64,000 nucleotides of DNA from positions 310,001 through 374,000 of the forward strand of contig NZ_JAPIVQ010000004.1 of NCBI RefSeq assembly GCF_026239675.1, in the 5' to 3' direction. Position 1 is the stretch's first letter. Each line of letters starts with the position of its first letter. The DNA is from Pedobacter sp. PLR. Its GTDB lineage: Bacteria > Bacteroidota > Bacteroidia > Sphingobacteriales > Sphingobacteriaceae. A program made the position numbers and the translations under genes. The notes below the pieces were generated by a model that made no database searches, was not told the DNA's origin, and saw only the letters and a list, made by a program, of their open reading frames with translations. Below, in pieces: positions 61,233-64,000 of this stretch.

Positions 61233-62327
61233 TTAATCCAGTTTACTACTCTTATTTCTAAGGAACTGATCTGCCAATACCAAGGCTGCCATTGCTTCCA
61301 CAATCACAACTGCACGAGGTACTACACATGGATCATGACGACCTTTTCCTTTAATTTCTGCGGCTTCACCCGCTGCATTAATGGTCTGTTGATTGTGCAT
61401 AATCGTTGCTACAGGCTTAAATGCGACTGTAAAGTCAATTTCCATCCCGTTAGCTATACCTCCCTGAATTCCTCCGGAGAAGTTGGTTAATGTTTTAGGC
61501 TGATCTTTTCCAACAAGGAAGATGTCATTGTGTTCTGATCCTCTCATTTCGCTTCCGCTAAATCCTGAACCATATTCGAAGCCATGTACCGCATTGATGC
61601 TCAACATTGCTTTTCCAAGGTCTGCATGCAATTTATCAAAAACAGGTTCGCCTAAGCCAACCGGACAGTTTCTGATGATACAGCTTACTTTTCCGCCAAT
61701 AGTATCTCCATCTTTTCTAATCTCATCAATACATTCGATCATCTCCTTTGCCGTAGCCGGATCTGCGCAACGTACGATGTTCTCTTCTCTGATCGCTAAA
61801 AGCTCATCTATTGTTAAAGAAGATTCCAGATTTGGTGCATTGATCTTGCCTACTGCTGATACATGAGCAAAGATTTCAATGCCCTGGTGTTTTAAAAACA
61901 ACTTGGCAATGGCACCAGCAGCTACGCGTGCAGCGGTTTCTCTGGCAGAGGAACGGCCACCACCACGGTGATCGCGGATACCATACTTAGCATCATACGT
62001 ATAATCGGCATGAGAAGGACGGTAAACATCTGTATTGTGACTGTAATCTTTACTACGTTGATCTTCATTCGGAATCAGCATCGCAATAGGAGTACCGGTA
62101 CTTTTCCCTTCAAATACACCAGAAAGGATTTGAACAGTATCGCTTTCTTTCCTTTGTGTGGTGATTTTTGATTGTCCAGGTCTGCGCTTGTCCAGTTCCG
62201 ACTGAATAAACTCCAGATCTATGGGCAATTGTGCCGGACAACCATCTAAAATAACACCAATAGCTGCACCATGTGATTCGCCAAAAGTGCTGATGCGAAA
62301 TAATTGTCCGAATGTATTACCTGCCAT
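61233..62327 (-). CDS. aroC: Chorismate synthase
   Basis: 364 residues, full length. It has the three classical signatures: [20 protein letters not shown] at residues ~14-33, the [20 protein letters not shown] region near 125-145, and [20 protein letters not shown] near the C-terminus. It converts 5-enolpyruvylshikimate-3-phosphate to chorismate and needs reduced FMN. It follows aroA by 24 bp in the same operon. Confidence 0.96.
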   Translation of the reverse strand: MAGNTFGQLFRISTFGESHGAAIGVILDGCPAQLPIDLEFIQSELDKRRPGQSKITTQRKESDTVQILSGVFEGKSTGTPIAMLIPNEDQRSKDYSHNTDVYRPSHADYTYDAKYGIRDHRGGGRSSARETAARVAAGAIAKLFLKHQGIEIFAHVSAVGKINAPNLESSLTIDELLAIREENIVRCADPATAKEMIECIDEIRKDGDTIGGKVSCIIRNCPVGLGEPVFDKLHADLGKAMLSINAVHGFEYGSGFSGSEMRGSEHNDIFLVGKDQPKTLTNFSGGIQGGIANGMEIDFTVAFKPVATIMHNQQTINAAGEAAEIKGKGRHDPCVVPRAVVIVEAMAALVLADQFLRNKSSKLD

Positions 62328-62351
62328 TTTTCGTTAGTTTTATAGGTTAAT

Positions 62352-63605
62352 TTAAATCACTGTAACTGTAAATCCTGCTTTTTCCAGGTCTTTCCAAAAG
62401 TCAGGGTATGATTTCTCCACCACATCCATTTCTTCCAGTACCACTTCTTTGATCAGCAAACTCAGCGGAGCAAAAGCCATCGCCATGCGGTGATCTTCAT
62501 AAGTACCGAAAGTAACGCGCTCAGGGAAATGAAGGTTTTCGCAGTTTAAAGTATAAACCAGGTTGTCCTCATTTAAAGTTACACCAATTTTTGCAAGTTC
62601 ATTTTGTAAAGCTTTAACACGGTCAGTTTCCTTAATTTTCAAGGTCTCCAGTCCGGTGAAAGCAAGGTTTTGCTTCAAAGCTGCCGCGCATACAATAATC
62701 GTTTGTGCTAAATCCGGACAATCTTTAAGGTCTAAAACCTCGTCGCTGAAATTCTTATCTGTAGAGCTAAGTGTGATTCCCTCAGCTGTAGTTGCCGTTT
62801 TTACCCCAAAAGCAGTCATAATAGACCTGATCCGGCTATCGCCTTGCAAGCTTTTTTCCTTTAAATAAGGAAGCGAGATTTCTGCTTTTGTGGCCAGACA
62901 AGCAATGCTGTACCAGTAAGAAGCAGCGCTCCAATCTGGTTCCACTACTAGTGTTGCAGGTTTAAAAGGTTGTGGTTTGATGCTGATATTCTGGCCATCC
63001 CATGAATGACTGATGCCAGCTTCCTGCAACATATTCAAGGTCATGTTTACATAAGGAAGGGAAGTTAATTCACCTTCAATCTGTAAAGTAAGGCCCTGCT
63101 CCAGGGTTGGGGCAATCATTAACAAGGCAGAAATATACTGACTGCTAATGTCACCTTTAATTTTTACAGTTGCCGTGGTTTGTTTTAATGGGCCTTGAAT
63201 GTTCAATGGCGGAAAGCCATCTTTTTCAGCATAACTGATATCGGCACCTACTGCTTTTAAAGCTTCTGCCAGAATACCGATCGGACGTTGTTTCATTCTT
63301 TCGGTACCAGTCAGCAAAAACTGCCCTGGAAGGGTAGGAAGGTAAGCCGTTAAAAAGCGCATGGCAGTACCCGCAGGTCCCACATCAACGGTTTGTTGAT
63401 GTGGAGTTGCGGTTGAAATCTGATTTAAGATGCGTTCAAGTGTAACGGAATCGGCAGCGATAGACATATTCTCTACTTTAACCGCTCCTTTACTTGAAGC
63501 ACTAATGATTAATGCCCTGTTGCACTCGCTTTTTGAACCCGTAAGGGTGATCTCTGTATGGATTTCTGTGTTTCCGGTAAAAGAAACAAGTGCATGCTTA
63601 CTCAT
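62352..63605 (-). CDS. aroA: 3-phosphoshikimate 1-carboxyvinyltransferase (EPSP synthase)
   Basis: 417 residues, somewhat divergent and short of the ~430 usual. Landmarks: LTGSKSECNRALIISASSKG (shikimate-3-phosphate site), VGPAGTAMRFLTAYLPTLPG (PEP-binding loop, with A-G-T-A-M-R as in class I), DISSQYISALLMIAP and the C-terminal FGTYEDHRMAMAFAPL. It joins PEP to shikimate-3-phosphate. It starts 2 bp after the stop of the DAHP synthase/chorismate mutase gene and precedes aroC. Confidence 0.94.
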   Translation of the reverse strand: MSKHALVSFTGNTEIHTEITLTGSKSECNRALIISASSKGAVKVENMSIAADSVTLERILNQISTATPHQQTVDVGPAGTAMRFLTAYLPTLPGQFLLTGTERMKQRPIGILAEALKAVGADISYAEKDGFPPLNIQGPLKQTTATVKIKGDISSQYISALLMIAPTLEQGLTLQIEGELTSLPYVNMTLNMLQEAGISHSWDGQNISIKPQPFKPATLVVEPDWSAASYWYSIACLATKAEISLPYLKEKSLQGDSRIRSIMTAFGVKTATTAEGITLSSTDKNFSDEVLDLKDCPDLAQTIIVCAAALKQNLAFTGLETLKIKETDRVKALQNELAKIGVTLNEDNLVYTLNCENLHFPERVTFGTYEDHRMAMAFAPLSLLIKEVVLEEMDVVEKSYPDFWKDLEKAGFTVTVI

Positions 63606-63607
63606 TC

Positions 63608-64000
63608 TTAAGATTTAACTTCTGTATGTGTTTCTGCTGCAATACCTTTTTCTGCTTTGCCAGCATTCATAATTTCTGTTTGCTTACGGATAGACTCACC
63701 GTGAACCAATTCTAAGAATTTCTCTGTAAAGTTCAGGTCTAGTTTCAATGCTTTTGCAAATGCTTTTCCTTTGTTCATGATCGAATCCCAACGGTTAACC
63801 TGTAAGATCGTTACCTGGTTATCACGTTTGAACTCACCAATTTTACCTACGATCGCCATACGCTCACCTAGTTTTTGTAACAATTGATCATCGATTTTGT
63901 CGATTTGCTTACGTAAGTCAGCCAATTGATCTACAAATACTTCGTTCTGAGATTCTGGTTCACGAACAGTTAAACGCTCTACTAACTCGCTTAAAGCAGC
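63608..64000 (-). CDS. Bifunctional DAHP synthase/chorismate mutase, 3' part only
   Basis: The frame is open from the window edge (64000) to the stop at 63608; 130 codons are seen. Residues after VDQLADLRKQIDKIDDQLLQ form a helical AroQ-type chorismate mutase domain (LGERMAIVGKIGEFKRDNQV, then a C-terminal helix with LVHGESIRKQTEIM). The upstream part (ALSELVERLTVREPESQ) looks like the tail of a DAHP synthase domain, an arrangement I know from Bacteroidota; that domain itself lies outside the window. The apparent start MADLRKQ at 63925 is an internal TTG and not a real start. First known gene of the aroA-aroC operon. Confidence 0.82.
   Translation of the reverse strand, partial: AALSELVERLTVREPESQNEVFVDQLADLRKQIDKIDDQLLQKLGERMAIVGKIGEFKRDNQVTILQVNRWDSIMNKGKAFAKALKLDLNFTEKFLELVHGESIRKQTEIMNAGKAEKGIAAETHTEVKS

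Noticed and set aside
63608-63925. Stand-alone chorismate mutase starting at 63925
   Set aside because: The apparent Met is an internal TTG (Leu) and the frame stays open to the window edge with DAHP-synthase-tail-like sequence, so it is the end of a larger protein.
1-64000. CRISPR array, tRNA or rRNA genes, intact transposase or prophage
   Set aside because: No regularly spaced repeats, no tRNA T-loop signature other than in tmRNA, and no transposase, integrase or phage structural gene were found.

Overview
The window is chromosomal DNA of a member of the Bacteroidota, most probably a Pedobacter-like Sphingobacteriaceae. Pointers are SusC/SusD and FecI/FecR-type genes, promoters with the TAnnTTTG -7 box instead of the usual -10 hexamer, many start codons without a Shine-Dalgarno sequence, a fused E1 alpha/beta 2-oxoacid dehydrogenase, and a tmRNA tag reading GENNYALAA. 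No tRNA, rRNA, CRISPR array, prophage or intact insertion sequence was seen. Both ends cut through genes (a glycosyltransferase at base 1, a DAHP synthase/chorismate mutase at base 64000).

Layout. 1-11 kb: two GT4 glycosyltransferases, a fosmidomycin-resistance-type exporter, a tandem pair of outer membrane barrels, clpB, a second MFS exporter and a secreted phosphodiesterase-like protein. 11-18.6 kb: housekeeping genes (pyrE, NUDIX, coaD, rsmD, a RecD-like helicase) with a few small hypothetical genes between pyrE and the NUDIX gene. 18.6-25 kb: an AraC regulator divergent from a sodium:solute symporter and a GH130 mannosyl-glucose phosphorylase, then a cruciform repeat element, GtrA and a GT39-type membrane glycosyltransferase. 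26-39 kb: ECF sigma factor, FecR, SusC and SusD, followed by five catabolic genes on the same strand: ethanolamine-type permease, glutamine-synthetase-like ligase, iron alcohol dehydrogenase, gamma-glutamyl hydrolase and aldehyde dehydrogenase. Read together these describe import of an amino alcohol and its oxidation while protected as a gamma-glutamyl amide, releasing glutamate and an amino acid (glycine if the substrate is ethanolamine).

42-53.2 kb holds the most unusual feature. Two tandem regulators join an N-terminal HMA-like metal-binding domain (MxCxxC) to an AraC-type DNA-binding domain. They sit upstream of an RND tripartite pump, an MFS exporter with a 2Fe-2S flavoreductase, three HMA-like modules and a His-rich protein. 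Five promoters here share one architecture: two TATAA-like half-sites exactly 21 bp apart, followed 26-27 bp after the start of the second half-site by a perfect TAnnTTTG box, with no TTTG at the optimal -33 position. I infer one autoregulated regulon under the HMA-AraC proteins.

53-64 kb: a terminator that appears to be interrupted by an IS-end-like palindrome, a large outer membrane barrel protein, tmRNA, a PLP aminotransferase, a DUF1573 protein, the fused E1 enzyme, and an aromatic amino acid operon (DAHP synthase/chorismate mutase, aroA, aroC). All family calls are from reading the translated sequence; no database search was run.
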